A stretch of 41,738 nt of DNA, from contig JAMPXK010000018.1 of the NCBI GenBank assembly GCA_023701245.1, positions 1-41,738 of the forward strand, given 5' to 3'. Positions 32,673 to 40,565 of this stretch are shown here, piece after piece. Source of the stretch: Elusimicrobiales bacterium (GTDB lineage Bacteria; Elusimicrobiota; Elusimicrobia; Elusimicrobiales; UBA9959). How positions within the stretch are numbered: the first letter of the stretch is position 1; every line of letters begins with the position of its first letter. A model generated the notes under the pieces. The model did not search any database. It was not told where the DNA came from and was given only the letters and a program-made list of their open reading frames with translations. The position numbers and the translations under genes are program-made.

Positions 32673-33572
32673 CTAGCCGCCCAGGGCTTCCGAGCCGCTC
32701 ACTATCTCGTTGAGTTCGGTGGTTATCATCGCCTGGCGCGTCTTGTTCATCTTCAAAGTGAGGCCCTCTATGAGTTCAGAGGCGTTCTTGGAGGCGGATT
32801 CCATGGCGCTCATGCGCGCGGCCAGTTCCGCCGCCTGCGATTCCAGCAGCATCCGGTAAAGCTGCGCGCCTATGTGGCGCGGCAGCAGCGCGCCCAGCAG
32901 CTGCACCTTGCCCGGCTCGAAGGCAAAATCGCCTTTGAGTTTGCCCGCCAGGCCGCAGCCGGAGATATGCGCCTTCAGCGGCAGCACCCGGTCCGTGACT
33001 ATGCGCTGGGCCATCATGGACTTGAATTCGTTGTAGATCAGGGTGACGCTTTCCACGGGCAGCGTGTTGTAGATCCTGAAAATATTGTCCGCCAGCAGCT
33101 GGGCGTGGGCGTAACCGGCCTTGGGGAAGATGCCCACCAGTTCGAAGGCCGTCTCCAGGTCCAGGCCTTTGAGCCGCTTGATGAAATCGCGGCCCTTGCG
33201 CCCGACGGTGACCACGTAGATCTTGCGGCCGCGGTGCTCTTTAAGCCAGGCGGCGGCGGCCTTCAGCAGGTTGGTGTTGAAAGAGCCGCACAGGCCCTTG
33301 TCGGCGGTGACCAGCACCAGGCACAGCGCCCCGCCCTTGTGCCGTTCACAGAAAAGTTCGCGCGCGGCGGTGCCGGCCAGGTCGTCCTCGCCCAGTTCGC
33401 AGTAGAGGTCCGCTATCAGCCGGTCCATCTCCAGCGCGAAGGGTCGCGAGGCCAGGATGGCGCCCTGCGCCCTTTTAATGCGCGCCGCCGCCACCATCTT
33501 CATGGCGTAGGTGATCTGCTTGATGCTCTTAACGGACGCTATATGTTTGCGTATGTCGCGCAGTGAAGCCAT
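32673..33572 (-). CDS. atpG: F-type ATP synthase gamma subunit
   Basis: 299 residues. The N-terminal helix MASLRDIRKHIASVKSIKQITYAMKMVAAARIKRAQ and the C-terminal helix QAELAARMSAMESASKNASELIEGLTLKMNKTRQAMITTELNEIVSGSEAL form the rotating shaft inside the F1 head; both are highly typical. The middle Rossmann-like domain contains KGLCGSFNTNLLK. It is separated from atpA by the hldD-like gene (nine-base gap), an unusual arrangement. No Shine-Dalgarno is obvious before the ATG. Confidence 0.98.
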   Translation of the reverse strand: MASLRDIRKHIASVKSIKQITYAMKMVAAARIKRAQGAILASRPFALEMDRLIADLYCELGEDDLAGTAARELFCERHKGGALCLVLVTADKGLCGSFNTNLLKAAAAWLKEHRGRKIYVVTVGRKGRDFIKRLKGLDLETAFELVGIFPKAGYAHAQLLADNIFRIYNTLPVESVTLIYNEFKSMMAQRIVTDRVLPLKAHISGCGLAGKLKGDFAFEPGKVQLLGALLPRHIGAQLYRMLLESQAAELAARMSAMESASKNASELIEGLTLKMNKTRQAMITTELNEIVSGSEALGG

Positions 33573-33581
33573 AGTTGAACT

Positions 33582-34505
33582 CTAGAACCGGGTCTTCTCC
33601 AGCACCGCCACGTAGTCGGCCACGCCGTCGGCCAGGCTCCATTCGGGCCGGTAGTTCAGCAGGGCCCTGGCCTGCCGCATGTCGGCCTGGGTCTTGTTCT
33701 GGTAGAAAGCGTAGGGGTTGTCCAGGTATTCCGGGGCGAGGTCCAGGCCCAGGGCCTTGTTGAGCGCTTCTATCACCTCGTTAAAATTGCCGGGCTTGCC
33801 GGTGGCCAGGTTGCACACGCAGGACTTTTCCGCGTCCAGCGCGTTAAGGTTGCCGCGCACGATGTCCTTTACGTACACGAAATCCCGCAGCTGCTCGCCG
33901 AACTTGAAGATGCGCGGGCGCTTGCCGGCCTTCATCTGGCGGTAAAGCTGGAAGACCATGCTGGCCATCTTGCCCTTGTAGTACTCGCGGGGGCCGTAGA
34001 CGTTGAAATAGCGCAGGCCGACTATGGTCATGTCCTTGTGCTCGGCGGCGAACTCCCGCGCCACGTTGTCCATGATGGCCTTGGAAAACCCGTAGACGTT
34101 CTCGGGAGTGGGCGCCTGGTCCTCGTGCATGGGGCACGGGGAGTTGCCGTACACGGCCGCGGAAGAGGCGTACACCACGCGCTTGACGCCGAACTTCAGG
34201 GCGTAGTCCAGCACGTTGCGGAAGGCGTCCACGTTGGAGCGCATCATAACGCCCTGGTCGCTCACGGTGGTGTCCACCATGGCCGCCTCGTGGAAAATAG
34301 CGTCCACTTTGCCCGCCCTGTCGAACCAGCCGCGCGCGCCGATGTCGTCGGTTATCACGTCGCCGGAAAAGCCCAGGAGGTTCTTGTAATTGCCGGAGGA
34401 GAAATCGTCCAGCACGGTCACCCGGGCCTTGCGTTCGGCCGCCAGCGCGAAGGCCAGGTTGGAACCCACAAAGCCGGCGCCGCCGGTCACGAGGTATTTT
34501 TTCAT
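33582..34505 (-). CDS. hldD: ADP-heptose 6-epimerase-like NAD(P)-dependent sugar epimerase, inserted in the atp operon
   Basis: 307 residues of the extended short-chain dehydrogenase/epimerase family. The Rossmann motif is GGAGFVGSN (8-16), with SSAAVYG and catalytic YGFSK (YxxxK). The stretch RYFNVYGPREYYKGKMAS...F followed by LRDFVYVKDIV and CNLATGK...NF matches HldD/RfaD, which converts ADP-D-glycero-manno-heptose to the L-glycero form for LPS core. Other nucleotide-sugar epimerases share much of this pattern, but PRExxKGxMAS is close to HldD. The gene starts seven bases after the atpA stop with GAGG overlapping that stop, and atpG follows nine bases later. It is thus fully integrated in the ATP synthase operon though functionally unrelated. 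Composition is like its neighbours, so recent transfer is not evident. Confidence 0.82.
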   Translation of the reverse strand: MKKYLVTGGAGFVGSNLAFALAAERKARVTVLDDFSSGNYKNLLGFSGDVITDDIGARGWFDRAGKVDAIFHEAAMVDTTVSDQGVMMRSNVDAFRNVLDYALKFGVKRVVYASSAAVYGNSPCPMHEDQAPTPENVYGFSKAIMDNVAREFAAEHKDMTIVGLRYFNVYGPREYYKGKMASMVFQLYRQMKAGKRPRIFKFGEQLRDFVYVKDIVRGNLNALDAEKSCVCNLATGKPGNFNEVIEALNKALGLDLAPEYLDNPYAFYQNKTQADMRQARALLNYRPEWSLADGVADYVAVLEKTRF

Positions 34506-34512
34506 GTCAGCC

Positions 34513-36024
34513 TCAGAACTTCTTCTTGAAATCCGCTATGGCGTCCGCCAGGCGCTTTTCCAGGTCGGCGTCCAGCTGCTTCTTGTCGGCGATGTCGGCC
34601 AGCAGGTTGGCGTAAGCGTCGCGCAGGAACTTCACCAGCCCGGCTTCGAAGCTTTTTACCTTTTCCAGCTCCACCTCGTCGAGATAGCCGCGCGTGCCCG
34701 CGAACAGCACCGCCACCTGCTCCTGCACCGGCATGGGCGTGTACTGGTCCTGCTTGAGCAGTTCCACCATGCGCTGGCCGCGCTTGAGCATGTCCATGCT
34801 GGCCTTGTCCAGGTCGCTGCCGAACTGGGCGAAGGCGGCCAGTTCGTTGTACTGCGCCAGGTCCAGGCGCAGCTTGCCGGCCACCTGCCGCATGGCCTTC
34901 ACCTGGGCGGAACCGCCCACGCGGCTTACGGAAATGCCCACGTTCACGGCCGGCTTTATGCCGGAATGGAACAGGTTGCTCTCCAGGTAGATCTGGCCGT
35001 CGGTGATGGAGATGACGTTGGTGGGGATGTAGGCCGTAACGTCGCTGGCCTGCGTTTCAATAATAGGCAGGGCCGTCAGCGAACCGCCGCCATTCTTGTC
35101 GCACATCTTGCAGGCGCGCTCCAGCAGGCGGCTGTGGAGATAGAACACGTCGCCGGGGTAGGCTTCGCGGCCGGGCGGGCGCCGCAGCAAGAGCGACATC
35201 TGGCGGTAGCTCTGGGCGTGCTTGGACAGGTCGTCGTAGATCACCAGGGCGTGCTTGCCCTGCCACATGAACTCTTCGCCGATGGCGCAGCCGGTGTAAG
35301 GGGAAAGGTAAAGCATGGAGGCCGGGTCCGAGGCCGAAGCGGAAACTATGACCGTGTACTCCATGGCGCCGTTGTCCTCCAGGGTCTTGGCCACGCGGGC
35401 CACGGTGGACTGCTTCTGGCCTATGGCCACGTAGATGCAGATGGGGCGTTTGTCGGCGGGTTCGTTCTTCTGGTTGATGATGGCGTCCAGGGCCACGGCG
35501 GTCTTGCCGGTCTGGCGGTCGCCGATGATGAGCTCGCGCTGGCCGCGGCCTATGGGGATCATGGCGTCTATGGCCTTAAGGCCGGTCTGCAGCGGCTCTT
35601 TTACCGGGGCGCGCTCCACCACGCCGGGCGCGATCACTTCCACGGGGCGCTTTTTCTTGGCGTTGAGCGGGCCTTTGCCGTCCAGCGGGTTGCCCAGCGC
35701 GTCCACCACGCGGCCTATCAGTTCGGGGCCCACGGGCACTTCCAGCACGCGGCCGGTGCGCTTTACGCGGTCGCCTTCCTTTATGAGGGTGTCGGAGCCC
35801 ATTACCACGGCGCCCACGTTCTCGCGCTCGATATTGAGCACCATGCCGGCGGCGCCGCCTTCGAATTCTATCAGCTCGCCCACTACGGCGCTGTTAAGCC
35901 CGTAGACGCGCGCTATGCCGTCGCCTATCTGCAGCACCTGGCCGGTTTCGGACAGCTGCGCCTCGGGCACGAATTTCTCTATCCTGCCCTTTATAATTTC
36001 TGTGATCTCTTCGGGTCGTATCAT
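34513..36024 (-). CDS. atpA: F-type ATP synthase alpha subunit
   Basis: 503 residues. The N-terminal crown ([19 protein letters not shown]), Walker [11 protein letters not shown] and [14 protein letters not shown] (the alpha-specific signature near the arginine finger) are present. It forms the non-catalytic nucleotide sites of the F1 head. It sits 38 bp after atpH with AAGG upstream, and the hldD-like gene follows after seven bases. Length is normal. Confidence 0.99.
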   Translation of the reverse strand: MIRPEEITEIIKGRIEKFVPEAQLSETGQVLQIGDGIARVYGLNSAVVGELIEFEGGAAGMVLNIERENVGAVVMGSDTLIKEGDRVKRTGRVLEVPVGPELIGRVVDALGNPLDGKGPLNAKKKRPVEVIAPGVVERAPVKEPLQTGLKAIDAMIPIGRGQRELIIGDRQTGKTAVALDAIINQKNEPADKRPICIYVAIGQKQSTVARVAKTLEDNGAMEYTVIVSASASDPASMLYLSPYTGCAIGEEFMWQGKHALVIYDDLSKHAQSYRQMSLLLRRPPGREAYPGDVFYLHSRLLERACKMCDKNGGGSLTALPIIETQASDVTAYIPTNVISITDGQIYLESNLFHSGIKPAVNVGISVSRVGGSAQVKAMRQVAGKLRLDLAQYNELAAFAQFGSDLDKASMDMLKRGQRMVELLKQDQYTPMPVQEQVAVLFAGTRGYLDEVELEKVKSFEAGLVKFLRDAYANLLADIADKKQLDADLEKRLADAIADFKKKF

Positions 36025-36062
36025 AAAATCCGCCTTATCTGAAAGATCCGGTCAACGCCGCT

Positions 36063-36617
36063 CTACCTGACGGCCAGGCCCGCCTTAAGGGCCTCCAGCC
36101 GCCCGCGCACCGTGGCGTCTATCACGGTGTCGCCTATCTTTATCTCGAAACCGCCTATCACCCGCTCGGTGATGATGTTGCGCGCCGCGGCCTTTTGGCC
36201 GGAGGCTTTGGCCAGCAGCGCTTCTATACGCTTAAGCTCGCCTTCCGAAAGCGGGAAGCGGCTGAAAACGTCGGCCCGGAGCAGGCCGCAAAAATCGTCG
36301 TGAAGGCGCAGGCATTCCTGCATGATCTCCTCCAGCAGGCTGAACCGGCCGCGCAGCACCAGCAGTTCCGTAAAGGCCGCCGCGCTGCCGGCGTGCTTTT
36401 CTCCCAGGATCCTGCGCAGCGCTTCTATGCGCACGGCGCTGTTGACCACCGGGTGGGTCAGGGTGCGGAGGTGGGGCCGGGCCGCCTCGAAGACCCGGCG
36501 CAGCCCGTCGAGCTTTTCATGGGAGGCCTTTTCCAGCGCGGCGCCGAAAACCTTGCCGTCCAGGCCCATATAGGCCCGGGCGTAGCGTTTAGCCAGGATC
36601 TTCGCGCTGGAATCCAT
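36063..36617 (-). CDS. atpH: F-type ATP synthase delta subunit (OSCP)
   Basis: 184 residues. The N-terminal helical bundle begins AKRYARAYM and the C-terminal part has NIITERVIGGFEIKIGDTVIDATVRGRLEAL, the hallmark delta signature. The subunit joins the top of F1 to the b-subunit stator. Start and atpF stop overlap by one base (TGATG). Confidence 0.96.
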   Translation of the reverse strand: MDSSAKILAKRYARAYMGLDGKVFGAALEKASHEKLDGLRRVFEAARPHLRTLTHPVVNSAVRIEALRRILGEKHAGSAAAFTELLVLRGRFSLLEEIMQECLRLHDDFCGLLRADVFSRFPLSEGELKRIEALLAKASGQKAAARNIITERVIGGFEIKIGDTVIDATVRGRLEALKAGLAVR

Positions 36618-37138
36618 CAGTTGTTGCCCAGGTTCAGCCCGGGCCGCTCCTTCTCCAGTTCCGCCAGGTACCGGGAGGCCAGTTCCGTGTTGGCCTTGTG
36701 GTCTATCTGCTTAAGGAGGATGCGCTCGGCGGCCAGCAGGGAAAGTTCCGCCACTTTGTCCTTGAGCTCGCGCGAGGCTTCCGCCCGCTGCACGTCTATT
36801 TCTTTCTTGGCGGTCTCCACTATGGCGGCGGCCGCGCGGCGGGCTTCCTCTATCAGCAGATCCTTTTCTTTCTCCGCCGTTACGCGCGCCTCGTCCAGGC
36901 GGCTGTGGACCTCCGCTTTAAGCTGGGCCAGCTGCGCGGCGAGGTCGGCCTTTAGCTGCTCGGCTTCGGCGCGCGCCGTTTCCGCCGTCTGGCGGTCGTG
37001 CTTTATGCCGCGCTCGCGCTCTTCCACCGCGTGCAGCAGCGGCTTCCAGGCGGTCTTGGACAGCAGCACCACCAGCAGGATAAAGCAGGCTATGGTCCAG
37101 AAGGTAAGGCCGAGCTCCGGCCTGATCAATGCTTCCAT
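36617..37138 (-). CDS. atpF: F-type ATP synthase b subunit
   Basis: 173 residues: an N-terminal transmembrane helix (about 10-26, FWTIACFILLVVLLSKT) followed by a long charged coiled coil rich in Ala, Glu, Lys and Arg, as in the peripheral stator stalk. A single b-type gene is present (no b'), which implies a homodimeric stalk. GGAG lies before the ATG, and atpH overlaps its stop. Confidence 0.96.
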   Translation of the reverse strand: MEALIRPELGLTFWTIACFILLVVLLSKTAWKPLLHAVEERERGIKHDRQTAETARAEAEQLKADLAAQLAQLKAEVHSRLDEARVTAEKEKDLLIEEARRAAAAIVETAKKEIDVQRAEASRELKDKVAELSLLAAERILLKQIDHKANTELASRYLAELEKERPGLNLGNN

Positions 37139-37157
37139 AAATAGCTCCCATCCCGGG

Positions 37158-37175
37158 CGGCGGGAAGGCCCGCCG
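37158..37175 (-). other. GC-rich hairpin between atpE and atpF
   Basis: CGGCGGG-AAGG-CCCGCCG, 7-bp stem in the 60-bp gap after atpE, with no T-tract. It may protect the 3' end of the highly needed c-subunit message or dampen transcription into the rest of the operon (inference from stoichiometry). Confidence 0.5.
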
Positions 37176-37198
37176 GCCCGGCAAGTAAAAGAAGCCGC

Positions 37199-37495
37199 TT
37201 AGTGGCGGACTTCGGCGGTCGGCGCGGCGCCGGGGGCCGCGGGGGCCTTGGGCATCGCCAGGTTCATCACGGCGAAGAAGCAGATGACCAGCGCCAGGAA
37301 GCCGAGGCCTTCTATAAGGGCGGCGGCGATGATCATGGTGGTGCGCAGCGCGGGGCCGGCTTCGGGCTGGCGGGCGGTGCCGTCGAGGGCGGCCGCGGCC
37401 AGCTTGCCAATGCCCAGGCCGGCGCCGATGAGCGTCAGGCCCGCGCCGATGCCGGCGCCGATATAGCCGAGTCCGAGGAATGTAAGGTCGTTCAT
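37199..37495 (-). CDS. atpE: F-type ATP synthase c subunit (proton type)
   Basis: 98 residues: two transmembrane helices joined by the polar loop ARQPE (41-45) that contacts the central stalk. Glycine-rich helix 1 (GAGIGAGLTLIGAGLGIG) and the ion-carrying E62 in AAALIEGLGF of helix 2 are as expected. E62 is followed by Gly, not Ser/Thr, and helix 1 has no Gln at the matching level, so the sodium-binding signature is absent and proton use is likely. The C-terminal tail (PKAPAAPGAAPTAEVRH) is longer than usual. GGAGG lies ten bases before the ATG. Confidence 0.97.
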   Translation of the reverse strand: MNDLTFLGLGYIGAGIGAGLTLIGAGLGIGKLAAAALDGTARQPEAGPALRTTMIIAAALIEGLGFLALVICFFAVMNLAMPKAPAAPGAAPTAEVRH

Positions 37496-37534
37496 TGTAA
37501 TGCTACCTCCGTGTTAACTTTAAAAACCGCAAAA

Positions 37535-38296
37535 CTAGTGCGGGTGCATGGCCGCGCCGGTGAAGATCGCCGTCAGGGTCACGAAAATATAGGCCTGCAG
37601 GAAAGCCACCAGCAGTTCCAAGAGCAGCGTGAACAGCACCAGCCCCACCGAAATGGGCGCCACCAGCAGCCCGAAAGCCGTGCCGAAGGCCCCGAAGATG
37701 AAAATAAAGCAGATGAAGACCAGGATCACGATGTGGCCCGCTATCATATTGGCGAAAAGACGGATGCAGAGCGCGAAGGTCTTTATCAGCAGGCCCATCA
37801 GCTCTATGGGGAACATCAGCGGGTACAGCCACCACGGCACGCCCTTGGGGACCAGGTGGGCGAAATAGCCGAAGAAGCCCTGGTTCTTTATCCCGGAGAA
37901 ATTGACCAGGAAGAACGTGGTGAGCGCCAGCCCCGCCGTGACGGCCAGGTTGCCGGTGGCCGTGGCGCCGTACGGCACCAGGCCGATGAGGTTCATCAGC
38001 AGGATGAAGAAGAACAGCGTGGCGAAGTAGCCGGTAAAGGCCGCGCCCTTGTGGCCCATGTTGGGCACCACCACCTCGTCGCGCAGGAAGAGCACTACGA
38101 TCTCTATCATGGAGCGCAGCGGGGCCAGGGCGGCGGAGCGGCTGCGGATGATGACCGGGAACAGCACCAGCAGGATGAGCGAGACGATGCCCATCATCAG
38201 CAGGTGCTTGGAAAGGGGAAGGCTTACGGGACCGACCGGGATGCGGGCCCAGATCTGGTCTACTACGTGGTGCTCAAGTATTGCTTTCAGGTCCAT
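37535..38296 (-). CDS. atpB: F-type ATP synthase a subunit
   Basis: 253 residues with about six transmembrane helices. The key helix PIELMGLLIKTFALCIRLFANMIAGH contains the essential Arg (IRLFAN), which faces the c-ring; the other half-channel helix, VGLVLFTLLLELLVAFLQAYIFV, is also recognisable. Its start overlaps the atpI-like frame by 23 bp, implying translational coupling. The gene lies in the normal position before atpE. Confidence 0.98.
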   Translation of the reverse strand: MDLKAILEHHVVDQIWARIPVGPVSLPLSKHLLMMGIVSLILLVLFPVIIRSRSAALAPLRSMIEIVVLFLRDEVVVPNMGHKGAAFTGYFATLFFFILLMNLIGLVPYGATATGNLAVTAGLALTTFFLVNFSGIKNQGFFGYFAHLVPKGVPWWLYPLMFPIELMGLLIKTFALCIRLFANMIAGHIVILVFICFIFIFGAFGTAFGLLVAPISVGLVLFTLLLELLVAFLQAYIFVTLTAIFTGAAMHPH

Positions 38297-38561
38297 GCTT
38301 TATAGGAAAAGCCTCAAAACACATCTGCGCTACTATCAGGGGCGCCGCGAATAATATAATTATTTTATAATTTTCGTGCCGCAGTTGCCAAATCACCGCG
38401 GCCACCAGCCCCAGCCGCGCGAAAATTCCGCCGATAAAAACCGAATAAAAGACCGGGTCGCTGGCGCGGATGACGCGCTTGAGGGCCAGGCGCGACAGCC
38501 AGCCGGCGGCGGCGCCCAGCGCGCTCCCGGCCAGGACGGCCTGCCACGGCGTCATGGTCAT
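38274..38561 (-). CDS. atpI: AtpI-like small membrane protein of the ATP synthase operon
   Basis: 95 residues from the ATG at 38561, which overlaps the atpZ stop as ATGA. The frame is open further upstream, but that part is a shadow of atpZ. About three helices are seen (LAGSALGAAAGWLSRLAL; YSVFIGGIFARLGLVAAVIW; IIILFAAPLIVAQMCFEAF), and this position and hydrophobicity match AtpI, which assists c-ring assembly or Mg2+ supply. Sequence conservation in AtpI is poor, so position carries much of the call. Confidence 0.75.
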   Translation of the reverse strand: MTMTPWQAVLAGSALGAAAGWLSRLALKRVIRASDPVFYSVFIGGIFARLGLVAAVIWQLRHENYKIIILFAAPLIVAQMCFEAFPIKHGPESNT

Positions 38562-38773
38562 TTGGCGCCGCCCGCGGGCGGCGGCCGGAAAAGTTCTTTG
38601 GCCACCCGGTAAAAACCGCCCACCAGGCCCAGCAGGGCGCCGGCCAGGGTCAGCCAGGGCCGCGTGCCCAGGCGCCCGTCCAGCCAGTACCCCAGCCACA
38701 GCCCCAGCAGTACGGCGCCGGCCAGTTCCAGCCCTATCTGGGCGTAATCCCACCAATTTTCCTTTTCCGCCAC
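38558..38773 (-). CDS. atpZ: AtpZ/AtpI family small membrane protein
   Basis: 71 residues, GTG start at 38773. Two helices (YAQIGLELAGAVLLGLWLGYWLDGRLG and WLTLAGALLGLVGGFYRVAKELF) carry the family pattern of an early Gly-rich helix, a WLDxxLGT-type turn and a second helix ending in (F/Y)R. Such proteins head many F-ATPase operons and are linked to ATP synthase assembly or Mg2+/Ca2+ transport. No Shine-Dalgarno is present. A TAGAAT box six bases upstream suggests the operon's mRNA begins at the GTG. Confidence 0.85.
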   Translation of the reverse strand: MAEKENWWDYAQIGLELAGAVLLGLWLGYWLDGRLGTRPWLTLAGALLGLVGGFYRVAKELFRPPPAGGAK

Positions 38774-38779
38774 GCTTAA

Positions 38780-38785
38780 ATTCTA
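38780..38785 (-). promoter_or_regulatory. -10 box of the ATP synthase operon, leaderless start
   Basis: Minus strand TAGAAT (38785-38780), six bases before the GTG of atpZ. The -35 region is weak (TTCCCG with a 19-bp spacer). A 5-bp hairpin CCGGG/CCCGG (38804-38821) lies between the two divergent promoters. Confidence 0.55.
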
Positions 38786-38829
38786 CCTTATTCGCCAAAG
38801 CCGCCGGGAAGTTTAACCCGGAGAAAAAA

Positions 38830-38838
38830 TGTTAGAAT
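38830..38838 (+). promoter_or_regulatory. Extended -10 promoter of the receiver-GGDEF gene, leaderless start
   Basis: TGTTAGAAT: extended -10 TGnTAGAAT with hexamer at 38833-38838, seven bases before the ATG at 38846. No Shine-Dalgarno and no clear -35. Confidence 0.6.
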
Positions 38839-38845
38839 TCAAGAC

Positions 38846-40558
38846 ATGGAAGCCGCAAACGGCAGGAAGATACTCATCATAGACGCCGACACCGCCGAGT
38901 CCCGCGCGCTCCTGGCTTTCCTGGAGACCAACGGCTACCAGGGCCAGCTGGTAGGCGGCTACCAGCAGGCCTTTACCGCCATCCAGAACTGGAAGCCCGG
39001 CCTGGTCATCCTCAATATCCTCACCCAGGCCTTCAACCCGCTGGACTTCCTGGCCGAGCTCAAGCGCAACCCCTTTACCGAGAACCAGCGGATCATAATC
39101 TTCTCGCAGACCCGCAAGGCGGAGATCGTGACCGGCCCCGTGCCCAAGGTCTGCGCCTACATCACCAAGCCGGTGGACTTCGAAGCGCTCAAGGCGGCCC
39201 TGCAGAAGGCCCTGCCCGCCGGCGCCAAACAGGCCTGCGTGCTGGTGGCCGACGACGACACCGAATTTTCCGACCTGGTGAAGATGTTCCTGGAAGCCAA
39301 CAACTACCGGGCCGTCGTGGTGAACGACCCCCTGGCCATAGTGGCCCGCGTCCGCGCGGAAAAGCCCGACGCCCTGCTGCTCGACATCATGATGCCGCAC
39401 AAGGACGGCTTCGCCGTGATGGAGGAGCTGCAGGACAGCGCCGACACCGCCGGGGTGCCCATCATAGTGGTGAGCGGCCTGCGCCTGGAGAATTACCAGG
39501 AGCGCGGCATAGTGACCGGCCTGCCGGAAATAGTGGCGCGCGACATCCCCGGCGACCTGCTGCTGAAGCTTATAGCCGAGCAGACGGCGGACCACCGGCC
39601 CGCGGCCGCCCCGGAGCCGCAGAAAGCGGCCCTGCCGCGCGTGCTGATGGCCGACGACCAGACCGAACTGCTGATGCTGATGAAAGAGATGGTGCAGGAC
39701 GCCGGCTTCGAGGTGTTCACCGCCAGCGACGGGGCCGAGGCCCTGAAGGCCGTCTTCGAGACCAACCCGGACATCATAGTGCTGGACTACAACATGCCGC
39801 GCAAGAACGGCCTGGAAGTGGCCCAGGACCTGAAGAACAACCCGCTGTTCGCCCATATCCCAATAATGATAGTGACCGCTTTCGGGGAAAAGAGCGCCAA
39901 GCTCAAGGGCCTGAGCATGGGCATAGACGATTACCTGATAAAGCCGGTGGACGCCGACGAACTGATAGCCCGCATCCGCATGATCCTCAAGCGCAACCGG
40001 CAGGTGCTCGACACCAACCCGCTGTCGAAACTGCCCGGCAACCCTTCCATCCAGGCGCGGGTAGAGCGCGAGCTCCAGCGCGGCAGCGTTTTCGCCGTGC
40101 TCTACCTGGACCTTAACAATTTCAAGGCCTACAACGACACCTACGGCTTCGAGGCCGGCGACCGCGTGCTGAAGGCCACGGCGAACCTGCTGGTGAAGCT
40201 GACCATCCAGAACGAGAATTCCCAGGACTTCATAGGCCACATCGGCGGCGACGACTTCATAGTGGTGACGGATTACGAGCGCGCCGAGGACCTGGCCCAC
40301 CGCATAGCCACCGCTTTCGACGAGATCGCCCCCTCCTTCTACAACAAGGAGGACCGGGAGCGCGGCCACATAGTGTCCACGGACCGCCAGGGCGATATCA
40401 AGAAGTTCCCTTTCCTCTCCATCTCCATCGGCATCGTCCAGAACAAGACGCGCCCCCTGCACTCCTTCGCGCAGGTCAGCAATATCGGCACGGAGCTCAA
40501 GAAGGGCGCCAAAGCCGCCGCAAAAAGCCATTACATAGTGGACCGCCGCAAGGATTAG
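38846..40558 (+). CDS. Three-receiver response regulator with degenerate GGDEF domain
   Basis: 570 residues. Receiver 1 (~8-125) has D13/D15 but N57 where the phospho-Asp should be, so it is likely pseudo-receiver. Receiver 2 (~132-245) has D136-D138 and D180 (LLLDIMMP), but the conserved Lys-Pro is absent (VARDIPGD). Receiver 3 (~265-385) is complete: phospho-Asp D314 (IVLDYNMP), and K366 in YLIKPVD. The C-terminal ~150 residues are GGDEF-like: DLNNFKAYNDTYGF and GGDDF at 467-471, with Asp for the usual Glu and no RxxD inhibitory site. Diguanylate cyclase activity is thus doubtful; it may be a c-di-GMP or other-ligand sensor. It is divergent from the ATP synthase operon. Confidence 0.9.
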   Translation: MEAANGRKILIIDADTAESRALLAFLETNGYQGQLVGGYQQAFTAIQNWKPGLVILNILTQAFNPLDFLAELKRNPFTENQRIIIFSQTRKAEIVTGPVPKVCAYITKPVDFEALKAALQKALPAGAKQACVLVADDDTEFSDLVKMFLEANNYRAVVVNDPLAIVARVRAEKPDALLLDIMMPHKDGFAVMEELQDSADTAGVPIIVVSGLRLENYQERGIVTGLPEIVARDIPGDLLLKLIAEQTADHRPAAAPEPQKAALPRVLMADDQTELLMLMKEMVQDAGFEVFTASDGAEALKAVFETNPDIIVLDYNMPRKNGLEVAQDLKNNPLFAHIPIMIVTAFGEKSAKLKGLSMGIDDYLIKPVDADELIARIRMILKRNRQVLDTNPLSKLPGNPSIQARVERELQRGSVFAVLYLDLNNFKAYNDTYGFEAGDRVLKATANLLVKLTIQNENSQDFIGHIGGDDFIVVTDYERAEDLAHRIATAFDEIAPSFYNKEDRERGHIVSTDRQGDIKKFPFLSISIGIVQNKTRPLHSFAQVSNIGTELKKGAKAAAKSHYIVDRRKD

Positions 40559-40564
40559 CGGCGG
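40543..40564. terminator. Hairpin spanning the convergent gene end
   Basis: CCGCCGC/GCGGCGG, 7-bp stem (40543-40549 and 40558-40564). The 8-nt loop holds the first two bases of the TAG stop of the receiver-GGDEF gene, and the radical SAM stop follows two bases beyond the stem. There is no T-tract on either strand, so terminator function is uncertain. Confidence 0.4.
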
Positions 40565-40565
40565 C

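Noticed and set aside
34390-36042. 550-residue frame antisense to atpA
   Set aside because: Shadow of a certain ATP synthase gene.
36617-37138. Possible b/b' gene pair
   Set aside because: Only one b-type gene lies between atpE and atpH.
38813-40531. 572-residue frame antisense to the receiver-GGDEF gene
   Set aside because: Repetitive Gly/His/Val-rich shadow; the plus-strand protein has clear domains and a promoter.
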